A DNA stretch of 64,000 nucleotides from Micrococcus sp. 2A (GCF_039519235.1 NZ_CP154351.1:2294001-2358000); one strand, 5' to 3'; shown: positions 54,750-63,976, counted from the stretch's first letter. Program-made: numbers and translations. The notes: generated by a model from the sequence alone, not told the origin.

Positions 54750-55262
54750 ATGACTGCGACGGTGAATGACAAGCACACGGTGCTGCCGCCGACGGACCTC
54801 GAGGAGATGCTCGACGTCGGCAGGTTCCTCGACGGCCTGACGCAGCCGGCCGCCCTGGTCGGCCCTGACGGCCAGAAGGTCCCCCTGCCGCCAGAGGCTT
54901 TCAACGTCCTGCGGGACGTCGTCGAGGCGATGCGGGTGGGCAAGGCCATCACGGTGGCACCCGTCGACCAGCTGCTCACGACGCAGGAGGCGGCGAACTT
55001 CCTCGGCATCAGTCGTCCCACGCTGGTGAGGCTGCTCGAGGAGGGCGCGTTGCCGTACGAGAGGACGACCGGTGGTCGGCACCGACGCATCCGGCTCCAA
55101 GACGTCGTGTCCTATCAGCAGCGGAAGCGCGGGGAGCGGCGTGCCTCGCTGAGCGACCTCGTAGGGGAGGCCTCGTCTGCGGGGCTCTACGACCAGAAGG
55201 CGGAGTCCTACCGCGAGGCGTTGCGTCAGGCTCGCGCCGACCTCCGGGGTGAGCGCGGGTAG
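54750..55262 (+). CDS. HTH (excisionase-type) antitoxin of a PIN toxin-antitoxin pair
   Basis: 170 residues starting MTATVNDKHTVLPPTDLEEM. The MerR/excisionase HTH 'TTQEAANFLGISRPTLVRLL' and wing 'EEGALPYERTTGGRHRRIRL' lie at about residues 72-108. A helical N-terminus and a C-terminal tail that would wrap the toxin complete it. Its TAG overlaps the GTG of the PIN gene (TAGTG), the usual antitoxin-toxin layout. It should bind its own promoter and neutralise the PIN protein. Confidence 0.8.
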   Translation: MTATVNDKHTVLPPTDLEEMLDVGRFLDGLTQPAALVGPDGQKVPLPPEAFNVLRDVVEAMRVGKAITVAPVDQLLTTQEAANFLGISRPTLVRLLEEGALPYERTTGGRHRRIRLQDVVSYQQRKRGERRASLSDLVGEASSAGLYDQKAESYREALRQARADLRGERG

Positions 55263-55849
55263 TGGCTCGCTTCAGCGCGGTGCTCGACGCGTGCGTCCTC
55301 GTGCCCATCGCCCAAGCGGACACCTTGCTGCATCTGGCCGAGGCGGGCCTCTATCGGCCGGTATGGAGTGGGCGGATCCTGGACGAGACGGTGCGCGCAC
55401 TGGAAGCGATGCATCCAGACATGCGTGCATCGGGCGCGGCGCGTCACCGTGCGGAGGTCATGGACGCCGCCTTCGACGACGCGCGGGTCGAGGGGTGGGA
55501 GCAGCTCGTGCCCGGGATTGATCTTCCGGACCCCGATGATCGGCATGTGGTCGCCACCGCGATCCAGGGGCGTGCTGACCTGATCGTCACGGCGAATCTG
55601 AAGGACTTCCCGCGGGAGGTCGTTGAGTCCTTCGACATCGAGGTGCAGAGTCCGGACGAGTTTTTCATGAACCAGCTCGACCTGGACACGGCTCGAGTGA
55701 TGACGGCTCTCGCAGCCCAAGCGGGCGCGACACGGAATCCTCCGTTGACCGTCAGTGACGTCCTGGAACGGCTGGTGCCGTGCGGTGCACGCCTGTTCGC
55801 GGAGGCCGCACGAGCCCAGCTCTGGCGGGTCGACGTTGAGCGACCTTGA
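55262..55849 (+). CDS. PIN-domain ribonuclease toxin
   Basis: 195 residues. PIN acidic residues are D9 ('AVLDACVL'), E42 ('ILDETVRAL'), D93 ('DPDDRHVVATA') and D115 ('TANLKDFP'), all four in VapC order. The C-terminal extension of about 60 residues after the PIN core is unusual for VapC and may bind the antitoxin. It would cleave RNA when freed. GTG start overlapped by antitoxin stop. Confidence 0.85.
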   Translation: MARFSAVLDACVLVPIAQADTLLHLAEAGLYRPVWSGRILDETVRALEAMHPDMRASGAARHRAEVMDAAFDDARVEGWEQLVPGIDLPDPDDRHVVATAIQGRADLIVTANLKDFPREVVESFDIEVQSPDEFFMNQLDLDTARVMTALAAQAGATRNPPLTVSDVLERLVPCGARLFAEAARAQLWRVDVERP

Positions 55850-55882
55850 TTCAGCCCGACGCCAGAACCGGCGTCTGCCGAC

Positions 55883-56497
55883 TCACCCCCACACGTCGGA
55901 ACCGGTGATGAGCCGGACCGCGAGCACCGCCATGACCACCGCGATCACCACGTCCACCACGCGCCACGCCTTCGGGTCGGCGAGCACCCGGGCCAACAGG
56001 CGCGCGCCGTAGCCGAGCGCGGTGAACCACAGGACCGAGGCGGCGACGGCGCCGGCGGCGAAGACCCACCGCGCGTCGGGACCGTGCTGGTTGGCGAGGC
56101 TGCCCAGCAGCACCACGGTGTCCAGGTAGACGTGCGGGTTGAGCCAGGTCAGCGCGAGCGTGGTGGCGACGACCGAACCCGCGGTGCGCGGCGCCTGCTC
56201 GGCCACGAGCCCCTGCGGGCGCAGGGCGGCACGCAGGGAGGAGACCGCGAACCAGAGCAGGTACAGGGCGCCGCCCCAGCGCAGCACCTCGAGCAGCCAC
56301 GGCACGGCCTGCACGAGCGCGCCCACCCCGGCGGTGCCGGCCAGGATCAGCACGGCGTCCGAGGCCATGCACACCAGCACGACGGCGCCCACATGCTCCC
56401 GGCGCACGCCCTGGCGGAGCACGAAGGCGTTCTGGGCGCCGATGGCGACGATGAGGGCGAGTCCGGTGAGCAGGCCGGTGCCGGCGAGGGTCCACAT
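55883..56497 (-). CDS. lysE: LysE-type amino-acid exporter
   Basis: 204 residues with five to six hydrophobic segments. 'LIVAIGAQNAFVLRQGVRRE' (residues 15-34) is the signature of the LysE/ArgO family of lysine/arginine exporters. 'LALTWLNPHVYLDTVVLLGS' is the second conserved region. Divergent from the LysG/ArgP-type regulator across a 71-bp promoter region, the standard pair in which the regulator activates export at high basic amino acid levels. Confidence 0.88.
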   Translation of the reverse strand: MWTLAGTGLLTGLALIVAIGAQNAFVLRQGVRREHVGAVVLVCMASDAVLILAGTAGVGALVQAVPWLLEVLRWGGALYLLWFAVSSLRAALRPQGLVAEQAPRTAGSVVATTLALTWLNPHVYLDTVVLLGSLANQHGPDARWVFAAGAVAASVLWFTALGYGARLLARVLADPKAWRVVDVVIAVVMAVLAVRLITGSDVWG

Positions 56498-56568
56498 GGG
56501 TGAGGACGCTAGAGCCCGGCCGGGCCTGAGACAAACGAAGAGAACTCCAGACGCCTAAGCTCTGCTTC

Positions 56569-57444
56569 ATGAACCTGGATCAGCTGCAGGCACTGCGTGC
56601 GATCGCGGACGAGGGCTCGTTCGAGGCGGCCGCGTACGAGCTCGGCGTCAGCGCCTCCGCGGTCAGTCAGCGCATCCGCGCCCTGGAGCGGGAGGTGGGC
56701 CAGGTGCTGCTCCGGCGCGGCGCACCCTGCGAGCCGACCGAGGCCGGTGTCAGCCTGGTGCGCGTGGCTCGGCACATGCGGGTGCTCGAACAGGAGGCGT
56801 GGGCCGGGCTGGGCCGCACGGCGGCCGGGCGCAGCGTCACCTCCCTGGCCGTGCCCGTCGACGTGCTGGGCACGTGGTTCGGGCCCGTCCTGGCGGAGGC
56901 CGCCGACTGGGATGACACGGTCCTCGACCTGCACGTCGAGGACCAGGACCACAGCGCCCGGCTGCTGCGCCGGGGCGAGGTGCTGGCCGCCGTCACCACG
57001 GAGCCGCAGCCGGTGCAGGGGTGCGCGGCGGAGCCGCTGGGGAGCATGCGCTACGTCCCGCTCGCCTCGCCCGCCCTGCTCGCGCGGCACGCGGCGGGCG
57101 ACGTCGTCGACCTCGGCGCGATGCCCATGATGCGCTACAACGCGAAGGACGACCTGCAGCGCCTCGCGCTGAGCGGCGCCGAGCTGGACGTCGCCCCGCC
57201 CACGCACCTGGCGCCGTCGTTCGACGGGTTCCACCGGTCCGTCCGGGCCGGCCTGGGGTGGGGCATGCTCGTGGACGCCCAGGCCGTCGAGGACGTGCGC
57301 GCCGGCCGGCTGGTCCGCGTGCCCGGGCTCGACGACGTCCTCGTGCCCCTGTACTGGCAGGCGGCCACACTGCCCGTGACGCGCCTGGTGCGGCTCACGC
57401 GGGCGGTGCGGGAGGCGGCCCAGCGGACGCTCGAGCCGGGGTGA
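56569..57444 (+). CDS. lysG: LysG/ArgP-family LysR-type activator
   Basis: 291 residues starting MNLDQLQALRAIADEGSFEA. The N-terminal LysR HTH is 'FEAAAYELGVSASAVSQRIR'. The C-terminal substrate-binding domain holds 'MRYVPLASPALLARHA' and 'MPMMRYNAKDDLQRL'. It should activate lysE at the divergent promoter when Lys, Arg or His accumulates. ATG chosen as the first start after the divergent promoter. Confidence 0.85.
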   Translation: MNLDQLQALRAIADEGSFEAAAYELGVSASAVSQRIRALEREVGQVLLRRGAPCEPTEAGVSLVRVARHMRVLEQEAWAGLGRTAAGRSVTSLAVPVDVLGTWFGPVLAEAADWDDTVLDLHVEDQDHSARLLRRGEVLAAVTTEPQPVQGCAAEPLGSMRYVPLASPALLARHAAGDVVDLGAMPMMRYNAKDDLQRLALSGAELDVAPPTHLAPSFDGFHRSVRAGLGWGMLVDAQAVEDVRAGRLVRVPGLDDVLVPLYWQAATLPVTRLVRLTRAVREAAQRTLEPG

Positions 57445-57468
57445 GACGGCGCCGCGGGTCGCGGGCCG

Positions 57469-58256
57469 TCAGCGACGTCGCAGCGGCGCCGACGCCTCCA
57501 TGGACGCCTCGGCCAGCACAGGCCGGAAGCCCAGCGCCTCGTTGACGTCGAGCATGTGCCGGTTCTCCTCGGCGTTCCACGTGATGATCGCGCGGGCCCC
57601 GGGCAGCGCGTCGCGCACGGCGATGAGGTTCGCCGCCTTCACGCGCATGCCGAGGCGGTGGCCGCGGTGCTCGGGCAGCACGATGGTGTCCCATTGGTCG
57701 ATCAGCCCGTCCGGGCGCGAGCGGGGCGCCACCAGCTCGCTCAGGGCGACGATCCGACCGGTGGCACGGTGCCGCGCCACCGCGCGGAAGAGCCGCCCGG
57801 TCGTCAGGATCTGCTCGTCCATGCGACGCACGCGGGCCGCATCCCAGACCTGCTCCACCACGGTGCGTTCCCCGGAGGGCACGTCCGTGGCCATGCGGGC
57901 CTTGAGGACGGCGAGGTCGTCCTGCAGGGCCGCGTCGGCCGCGCCTTCCCAGGCGTGGAGCTCGTAGTCCGACGAGACGCGTTCGGCCTCGCCCAGGGCG
58001 ACGGCGGGGTCGATCCCCGGATCGGCGAAGTCATACCGGCTCACCCGCTCGATCTGGACGAGCGCGAAGCCGTAGGACTGGGCGAGACGCACACCCGGAT
58101 GCTCGGCGGGCACCGCGCCGGCGCCGTTGGGCGGGGTGAGCGCCCGTTGCCCGGCCACCGGCCGCGGCGTCAGCGGCCAGGTCTCGAAACGCGTGAGGCC
58201 GGCGGTGCCCAGGACGAGCCGCTCGGCCAGCGCGCGGCCGTGGCCGCGTCCGCGGT
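57469..58256 (-). pseudogene. GNAT-family N-acetyltransferase, 5' end removed by IS256 copy 4
   Basis: About 263 native codons from 'YRGRGHGRALAERLVLG' on. Two GNAT domains are visible: an N-terminal one (mostly lost; remnant 'GRGHGRALAERLVLGTA') and a C-terminal one with 'DTIVLPEHRGHRLGMRVKAA' and 'WNAEENRHMLDVNEALGFRP'. The start and first domain's beginning are cut off at 58257 by the IS256 left end, with about 14 fused codons from the IS. Likely inactive in its first domain. Confidence 0.8.
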
Positions 58257-59681
58257 AGTTGAGTCCCGCATAGTGGTGTAGCGCCCGGTGGTCGGGCACG
58301 TCGTCTCAGACGTGGACGCGGCCACCGTGTGATCCTTCGAGTGAACCTCTCACAGCACCCTCGAATGGAGTCATCACGATGACCGCTCCTCATATTCTCG
58401 ACCCTGCCGGCCTGCTGAGCGAAGCCCTGTCCGAAGCGTCCCCGGACATGATGCGCCACTTGCTGCAGACCATGATCAACACCCTGCTCTCCGCCGATGC
58501 AGACGCGGTGGTCGGCGCCGAATGGGGCAAGCCCACCCCGACACGGTCCGCCCAGCGCAACGGGTACCGGCACCGGGACCTGGACACCCGGGTCGGCACG
58601 GTCGATGTAGCCATCCCGAAGCTGCGCTCTGGGACGTACTTCCCGGAGTGGCTGCTGGAACGCCGAAAGAGAGCGGAGTCGGCGCTGATCACCGTGGTGG
58701 CGGACTGCTACTTGGCCGGGGTGAGTACCCGGCGGATGGACAAGCTGGTCAAGACCCTGGGGATCAATGCCCTCTCCAAGTCCCAGGTCTCCAGGATGGC
58801 CGCGGACCTGGATGAACACGTGGAGTCCTTCCGCCACCGGCCCCTGGATGAGGCCGGTCCGTTCACGTTCGTGGCCGCGGACGCGCTGACGATGAAGGTC
58901 CGCGAGGGCGGGCGGGTGGTCAACGCGGTGGTGCTGCTGGCTACCGGGGTCAACGGTGACGGCCACCGCGAGGTCCTGGGGATGCGCGTGGCGACCAGTG
59001 AGACCGGTGCGGCGTGGAACGAGTTCTTCGCTGACCTCGTGGCCCGGGGCCTGGCCGGGGTCCGCCTGGTCACCAGTGACGCCCATGCCGGGCTCAAGGA
59101 CGCCATCGCCGCCAACCTGCCCGGCGCCACCTGGCAGCGGTGCCGGACCCACTACGCGGCGAACCTGATGGGCATCACCCCGAAGTCCATGTGGCCGGCG
59201 GTGAAGGCCATGCTCCACTCGGTCTACGACCAGCCCGACGCCACGGCGGTGAACGCGCAGTTCGATCGGCTGCTGGACTACGTAAGCGAGAAGCTCCCGG
59301 CGGTGGCCGAGCACCTCGGTGATGCCCGGGCGGACATCCTGGCCTTCACGACGTTCCCGAAGGACGTCTGGACGCAGATCTGGTCGAACAACCCGGCCGA
59401 GCGGCTCAACCGGGAGATCCGCCGCCGCACCGACGCGGTGGGCATCTTCCCCAACCGGGCGGCCATCGTCAGGCTGGTCGGGGCGGTGCTGGCCGAGCAG
59501 ACCGACGAATGGGCCGAAGGGCGCCGCTACCTCGGCCTCGAGGTCCTCGCCCGCTGCCGCCTCACCCCCGTCGAGGACACCGGAAGCGAGGTGGGCACCG
59601 ACACCGACACTGCCCTCGAGCTCAGCGCCTGACAACCCCAACGAAGGATCCAACCGCTACACCACCACAAGGGGCTTGACC
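58257..59681 (+). mobile_element. IS256-family element, type 1, copy 4 (no target duplication)
   Basis: 1425 bp, ends as copy 1. Left flank TCCGCGGT, right flank CACCACCC: no match, so a deletion or recombination lies here as for copy 2. Cross-comparison of the flanks of copies 2 and 4 gives no reciprocal match either. Confidence 0.9.
58379..59632 (+). CDS. IS256-family transposase, copy 4
   Basis: 417 residues, identical in translation to copies 1, 2 and 3, intact. Confidence 0.95.
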   Translation: MTAPHILDPAGLLSEALSEASPDMMRHLLQTMINTLLSADADAVVGAEWGKPTPTRSAQRNGYRHRDLDTRVGTVDVAIPKLRSGTYFPEWLLERRKRAESALITVVADCYLAGVSTRRMDKLVKTLGINALSKSQVSRMAADLDEHVESFRHRPLDEAGPFTFVAADALTMKVREGGRVVNAVVLLATGVNGDGHREVLGMRVATSETGAAWNEFFADLVARGLAGVRLVTSDAHAGLKDAIAANLPGATWQRCRTHYAANLMGITPKSMWPAVKAMLHSVYDQPDATAVNAQFDRLLDYVSEKLPAVAEHLGDARADILAFTTFPKDVWTQIWSNNPAERLNREIRRRTDAVGIFPNRAAIVRLVGAVLAEQTDEWAEGRRYLGLEVLARCRLTPVEDTGSEVGTDTDTALELSA

Positions 59682-59838
59682 CACCACCCCCGAGAGGACG
59701 GGCCCGAGAGCGCAGTCGACTTCTGAAAATGACAAGGACTGAGCTCGCTCGACGTACGGTGAAGGATCCCCTTACGGGCATGCGATCTGGGCTGACGCCT
59801 GTGACCGAGTGTTCAGTTCGCGCTGTATAGTTCAGTCC
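59682..59838 (+). promoter_or_regulatory. cmtR promoter/operator region
   Basis: GTTCAGT occurs twice (59811-59817 and 59830-59836), around a TATAGT -10-like box at 59826-59831, immediately before the cmtR start. Overlap of -10 and repeats is expected for repression by the ArsR-family CmtR. The rest of the region carries no gene. Confidence 0.45.
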
Positions 59839-60198
59839 ATGATGACTATTGCTTCGCGTCTCGACGTGATGAACCGCCTGGGTCGTGCACTGGCCGACCC
59901 CACTCGATCCCGGATCATCTTGACCCTGCTCGACCATCCCGCTTACCCGGCGGAACTGGCCCGAGATCTGGACCTGACACGCCCGAACGTGTCCAACCAC
60001 CTGGCATGCCTGCGCGATTGCGGGATCGTCGTCTCCGAGCCCGAGGGTCGTCGGACACGATATGAGATCGCCGATTCGCACCTGGCGCAGGCGCTGACGG
60101 CACTGGTCGATGCCACCCTGGCAGTGGACGAAGACGCCCCGTGCATCGATCCCGCCTGCTCGCTTCCCGGATGCGACGCAGCTGGGGAGGGCGCATGA
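59839..60198 (+). CDS. cmtR: CmtR-type Cd(II)/Pb(II)-sensing ArsR repressor
   Basis: 119 residues. The start at 59839 (ATG ATG) gives C57 and C61 ('SNHLACLRDCGIV') and C102 ('EDAPCIDPAC'), the same three positions that bind Cd(II) in Mycobacterium tuberculosis CmtR; C107 and C112 are additional. HTH 'LARDLDLTRPNVSNHLACL'. Metal binding should release it from the GTTCAGT-containing operator. Its stop overlaps the cadD ATG (ATGA), so it co-regulates the exporter. Confidence 0.9.
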   Translation: MMTIASRLDVMNRLGRALADPTRSRIILTLLDHPAYPAELARDLDLTRPNVSNHLACLRDCGIVVSEPEGRRTRYEIADSHLAQALTALVDATLAVDEDAPCIDPACSLPGCDAAGEGA

Positions 60199-60797
60199 TC
60201 CTCACCTCGGTCTTGCAGGCGATGGGCCTGTTCGCAGCGACCAACATCGACGACATCATCGTGCTCTCCCTCTTCTTCGCGCGAGGGGCAGGCCAGCGCG
60301 GCACTACCGCCCGCATTCTGGCCGGCCAGTACCTCGGATTCGCCGGCATCCTCGGTGCCGCGGTCCTGGTGACCATCGGCGCCGGAGCATTCCTGCCCTC
60401 GGCAGCCATCCCGTACTTCGGTCTCATCCCTCTGGGCCTCGGCCTCTGGGCCGCATGGCAGGCCTGGCGCGGAGACGATGACGACGATGACGACGAGGCC
60501 AAGGTTGCCGGCAAGAAGGTCGGCGTGTGGACAGTCGCAGGCGTCACCCTTGCCAACGGCGGCGACAACATCGGCGTCTACACCCCTGTCTTCCTCAGCG
60601 TGGAACCTCTCGCGGTAGTCGCCTACTGCATCGTCTTCCTCGCGCTCGTCGCGGTCCTGGTGGCCCTGGCAAAGTTCGTCGCCACCCGCCCCCCGATCGC
60701 CGAAGTGCTCGAACGCTGGGAGCACATCCTCTTCCCCATCGTTCTCATCGGCCTCGGCATCGTGATCCTCGTCAGCGGCGGAGCCTTCGGACTCTGA
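60195..60797 (+). CDS. cadD: CadD-family cadmium resistance transporter
   Basis: 200 residues starting MILTSVLQAMGLFAATNIDD. Five to six hydrophobic segments; the family signature 'GLFAATNIDDIIVLSLFFAR' (residues 11-30) and its repeat 'VTLANGGDNIGVYTPVF' are clear. A loop of acidic residues (D94-E101) and 'AKVAGKKVG' separates the halves. CadD-type transporters confer cadmium resistance. Forms an operon with cmtR, which places it under Cd/Pb control. Confidence 0.9.
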   Translation: MILTSVLQAMGLFAATNIDDIIVLSLFFARGAGQRGTTARILAGQYLGFAGILGAAVLVTIGAGAFLPSAAIPYFGLIPLGLGLWAAWQAWRGDDDDDDDEAKVAGKKVGVWTVAGVTLANGGDNIGVYTPVFLSVEPLAVVAYCIVFLALVAVLVALAKFVATRPPIAEVLERWEHILFPIVLIGLGIVILVSGGAFGL

Positions 60798-60950
60798 CGT
60801 AGCGGCAGCGATCCAAACGGCCCCGACCGGGCGCACCCCTCTCGGTTCAGACCGCGACACCTACCTGCAGCCAGTCCTGCGTGATCGCGGCAACAAGACC
60901 GCCACGGAGCGCTGCAAAAACCCCGCCACCAAGCGAACGAAGCCACAGCC
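60798..60950. other. Intergenic region after cadD
   Basis: About 150 bp between cadD and the IS3 end; no gene or clear terminator seen. Confidence 0.3.
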
Positions 60951-60982
60951 GGGACTGATGCACCCATAGGTGACAGTCTTCG

Positions 60983-61867
60983 TCACGCCGCGTCTGCGGG
61001 CGTGTGGTCCATGATCAACTCGTACTCGACCGGCGTCAATCGGCCCAGGCGCACCTGCCGGCGGCGGCGGTGGTAGGTCCGCTCGATCCAGGTGATGATC
61101 CCTGCCCGCAGCTCGTCCCGGGTGTCCCAGTCGCGTCGGTCCAGCACGTTCTTCTGCAGCAACGCGAAGAAGGACTCCATGGCCGCGTTGTCCCCTGCAG
61201 CACCGACCTGACCCATGGACCCGATCAGCCCGTGGGCGGTGAGGGCGTCCTGGAATAGGGTCGAGCGGAACTGCGAGCCGCGGTCCGAGTGGACGATGCA
61301 CCCGGCCACCACGTCGGTGCCTCCGCGGCGGGCCACGGCCTGCTCGAGGGCGTTCACGGCCAGGGATGCCTGCATGCGCCCGGCCATGGAGTACCCCACG
61401 ATCCTGCCGGCGTAGAGATCCTTGATCGCGCAGAGGTAGAGCTTGCCCTCACTGGTGGGGTGCTCGGTGATGTCGGTCAGCCACAGCCGGTTCGGAGCTT
61501 CGGCAGAGAAGTCCCGGCGGACGTGGTCATCATGCACGGGAGGGCCAGGCCGGCGCCCGTTCTTGCCGCGCTTGGCCCCGAACGCGGAGTGCCACCCGTT
61601 CTGGCGGCAGAGCCGCCAGGCAGTACGGGCGGCCATTCGCTCCCCGGCCGCCTCGGCCTCGTCCCGCAGCAGCCGGTACCCGAACTCAGGGTCGTTCAGG
61701 TGAGCGGCGTGCAGGGCGTTGGCCCGGTGGGCCTGCTCCACCTCAGAAACGGTGATGGGCTGGTCCCGCCAGCGGTAGTAGGGCTGGCGGGCGAGCTTGA
61801 GGACCCGCAAGGACACCGCCACGGGGACACCGTCAGCGGCGAGCTCGGACACGAGCGGGTACATCAT
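60983..61867 (-). CDS. IS3-family OrfB transposase
   Basis: 294 residues starting MMYPLVSELAADGVPVAVSL, HTH_21 'DPEFGYRLLRDEAEAAGERM', and catalytic D ('LWLTDITEHP'), D ('IVHSDRGSQF') and E ('DNAAMESFFALLQ'). The ATG overlaps the orfA stop (ATGA). C-terminal 'RRRRQVRLGRLTPVEYELIM' intact. Confidence 0.92.
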   Translation of the reverse strand: MMYPLVSELAADGVPVAVSLRVLKLARQPYYRWRDQPITVSEVEQAHRANALHAAHLNDPEFGYRLLRDEAEAAGERMAARTAWRLCRQNGWHSAFGAKRGKNGRRPGPPVHDDHVRRDFSAEAPNRLWLTDITEHPTSEGKLYLCAIKDLYAGRIVGYSMAGRMQASLAVNALEQAVARRGGTDVVAGCIVHSDRGSQFRSTLFQDALTAHGLIGSMGQVGAAGDNAAMESFFALLQKNVLDRRDWDTRDELRAGIITWIERTYHRRRRQVRLGRLTPVEYELIMDHTPADAA

Positions 61868-62157
61868 TTTGACGGCAGGTTCGCCTGGGAGAGGTAGGCC
61901 GCGGCGCGGCGTAGGACTTCGTTCTCCTGCTCGAGCAGCCGGATCCTGCGGCGGGCTGCGCGGAGTTCTTCGGCCTCGGCCTTGGTGGGGCCGGGCTTGT
62001 TCCCGGCTTCGATCTCGGCCTGGCGCATCCAGTTCGTCAGACAGGAGAAGCTGATCCCGAAGTCCTTCGCGATGTCTTTCAGATGGGTGCCGGGCTCACG
62101 GTTCTGGGCGACGCGGACGACGTCGTCGCGGAACTCTTGGGGGTAGGGGGCGGGCAT
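61864..62157 (-). CDS. IS3-family OrfA
   Basis: 97 residues starting MPAPYPQEFRDDVVRVAQNR; ATG 62157 has AAGGA 8 bp upstream (an ATG nine bases earlier is closer to the RBS than usual). HTH 'LKDIAKDFGISFSCLTNWMR' and leucine zipper 'RRRIRLLEQENEVLRRAAAY'. The tail overlaps orfB. Confidence 0.92.
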   Translation of the reverse strand: MPAPYPQEFRDDVVRVAQNREPGTHLKDIAKDFGISFSCLTNWMRQAEIEAGNKPGPTKAEAEELRAARRRIRLLEQENEVLRRAAAYLSQANLPSK

Positions 62158-62284
62158 GGTGCACATCCTTCCCTGCGGTGTGGTAACACCACAGATCGTA
62201 TGTCACCTACACGCGCATCAGTCCCTTCGGCATGAACAACATCCTCTCGAACTCGAAAGGAAGCGGCATCACACCCGGGACGCT

Positions 62285-62660
62285 TCAAACCGCTAGAAGC
62301 TGGTCTCGATGACGTGGCGCTTGGCGTACCCGCCTGGATCGGTCTGCGGCGGGCGCCCGCCGCGGGAACCACGACGTTTCCGGTTTGCCTGCTGGTCGCG
62401 AGGCTCGGCGATCACAGCCATGATCCCTTGACTGCGCAGCAGGGCGCGGTGGGGCCGGGAGGAGTGGGCCTTGTCCGCCGTCACCGAGTCAGGGGTGGTG
62501 CGAGGCCGCCCCACCCCTTCGCGCGGTACCCGCACCGCAGCGAGCAGGTGCGGGAGCATCTTCGAGTCGCTGCCTTACCCCGGCCCGACCCCGATGACCA
62601 GGGAGCGTCCCTTGCCGTCGCACAGCTGATGGACCTTCGTCGACGGAGATAGGACGAGGC
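62285..62660 (-). mobile_element. IS5-family remnant (orfB part)
   Basis: A minus-strand frame reads 'STKVHQLCDGKGRSLVIGVG' (62590-62660) and then, after a stop, 'MLPHLLAAVRVPREGVGRPR' and 'ADKAHSSRPHRALLRSQGIM' with 'YAKRHVIETSF' at its end. It is a different, older IS5 element than the three at 41-47 kb. No end or complete domain remains. Confidence 0.7.
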
Positions 62661-62747
62661 GCTCGGAGTGTGAGGGGCTGGTCTCGTGCCGGTGGAAGCG
62701 TAGCCACAAACGACCGTTTGCGGGGCTCGAGGGGGAGTGGTGGCTGA

Positions 62748-62777
62748 CTGTCGAGACGCGGTGAAGATCGCACGCGA
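62748..62777. repeat. Palindromic-repeat box, degenerate third copy
   Basis: CTGTCGAGACGCGGTGAAGA followed by TCGCACGCG resembles box B of the repeats at 1983 and 9536 at about 20 of 25 positions. It lies 52 bp beyond the end of the duplicated methyltransferase gene. Only one box is visible here. Confidence 0.45.
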
Positions 62778-62828
62778 ATCGCGAAGGACGGTTCCTTGGA
62801 AAATTTGGGGCGGAGAGCGCCAGACGAC

Positions 62829-63446
62829 TCAGTCCCTGACAGCCTCGATCCACCCGTGCCAGCGGGCCCCCGGGTCCTGCCGTGTGCCGCGGTCGACCAC
62901 GGTGAACCTCGCCGCGGTCATCACGCCCGCGAGCTCGTCGACCGGCCAGTACCACGCCGTGGTGACGGCGTGGTCGAAGGCCTCCAGCTGGTCTGACACG
63001 AAGAAGCCCAGCAGCAGTGACCCGCCAGGGCGCAGCGCCTTGTGCGCGCGCTCCAGGAGGGCAGGCATCTCCACCGGCGGCGTGTGGATGATTGAGTACC
63101 AGCCCAGGATCCCGTTGAAGACGGCTACGGGCAGGGTCTGGAACGAACCCGGCTTCACGCGCACCTCCGGGTGGGTTCGGCGCGCGTGCGCCACGAACTC
63201 TTCGACCGGCTCGATGCCCGTTACCTCATGGCCCAGCGAGGCCAGGTGCGCGGTCCAATGGGCCGGCCCGCAGCCGACGTCGGCCAGAACCCCATCCACC
63301 CGGCCGGCCCAGGCTTCGACCAGCAGCCTGTCGTCCTCGGCCACGGAGGCCATGGTGCCGAGCTGCTTGGTGTACTCGGCCGCGCGGGCGCCATAGGCGG
63401 CCCGGCTGGTGAGAAGTCCTTCCCGGGCGGCGTCGTCAGGGGTCAC
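62829..63446 (-). CDS. SAM-dependent class I methyltransferase (copy 2)
   Basis: 205 residues, a close paralogue of the protein at 2647-3267. The motif 'LADVGCGPAHWTAHLASLG' is unchanged. Differences concentrate in the C-terminal 50 residues ('LAGVMTAARFTVVDRGTRQD' versus 'LSRLLIAAGFTVLDCGIRQD'). GTG start overlaps the acetyltransferase stop as in copy 1. Confidence 0.88.
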   Translation of the reverse strand: MTPDDAAREGLLTSRAAYGARAAEYTKQLGTMASVAEDDRLLVEAWAGRVDGVLADVGCGPAHWTAHLASLGHEVTGIEPVEEFVAHARRTHPEVRVKPGSFQTLPVAVFNGILGWYSIIHTPPVEMPALLERAHKALRPGGSLLLGFFVSDQLEAFDHAVTTAWYWPVDELAGVMTAARFTVVDRGTRQDPGARWHGWIEAVRD

Positions 63447-63976
63447 CGCTGTTCCTCCGCCGGCGCGAGGACCTGCCAGAGCTCGTGATCCTGCCAGCGA
63501 CCGGCGATCTTCAGGTACTGCGGGGCCAGGCCGTAACGCTCGAACCCGTGGCGCTGCAGCATCCGACGCGACGCATGGTTGTGGGGCAGGATCTCAGCCT
63601 GCACCCGGTGCAGTCCGAGCTCGCCGAAGGCGATCTGCAGGGCCTGCCCGACGGCGGCGGTCGCCACGCCGCGGCCGGCCGCCTCGCGGGCGACCCAGTA
63701 GCCGATCGAGCAGAACTGCCCGGCCCCGCGGACCACGCTGGCCAGGGTGAGACGGCCGAAGATCGAGCCCGCCGCGTCGGTGATGAGGAACGCGTAGGAG
63801 CGGTCCGCTGCACGGTCGTGCTCCGCCTGTTCAAGGGCTTCGCGCTGGCCGGCTTCGGTGAACCAGTGGGTGGGGCGCTCCGGCTCCCACGGGGCCAAGT
63901 GCTCGCGTTGGCTCCGTGCCAGGGCGGCGAGGGCCTCGGCGTCGTCGAGGACGGCAGGGCGCAGACGGACGGGCAT
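63443..63976 (-). CDS. GNAT-family N-acetyltransferase, RimJ/RimL type (copy 2)
   Basis: 177 residues, paralogue of 2117-2650 with changes such as 'QAEHDRAADRSYAFLITDAA' and 'GSIFGRLTLASVVRGAG'. Acetyl-CoA loop 'GRGVATAAVG' identical. The upstream 25 bp (GATCACGGTCGCTACGCTCG region) also match copy 1. The gene is complete and its promoter must lie at or beyond the window end. Confidence 0.88.
   Translation of the reverse strand: MPVRLRPAVLDDAEALAALARSQREHLAPWEPERPTHWFTEAGQREALEQAEHDRAADRSYAFLITDAAGSIFGRLTLASVVRGAGQFCSIGYWVAREAAGRGVATAAVGQALQIAFGELGLHRVQAEILPHNHASRRMLQRHGFERYGLAPQYLKIAGRWQDHELWQVLAPAEEQR

Larger units (their letters stand above)
60951..62225 (-). mobile_element. IS3-family element, complete
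   Basis: 1275 bp with inverted ends GGGACTGATGCACCCATAGG (60951) and the complement of GGGACTGATGCGCGTGTAGG (62225). The terminal bases also match those of the MITE-like element at 45582. Flanking AGCC and TTCGG do not match as target duplications. Confidence 0.88.

Noticed and set aside
58257..59681. IS256 copies 2 and 4 as reciprocal products of one inversion
   Set aside because: The flanking 8-mers do not match each other in either pairing.
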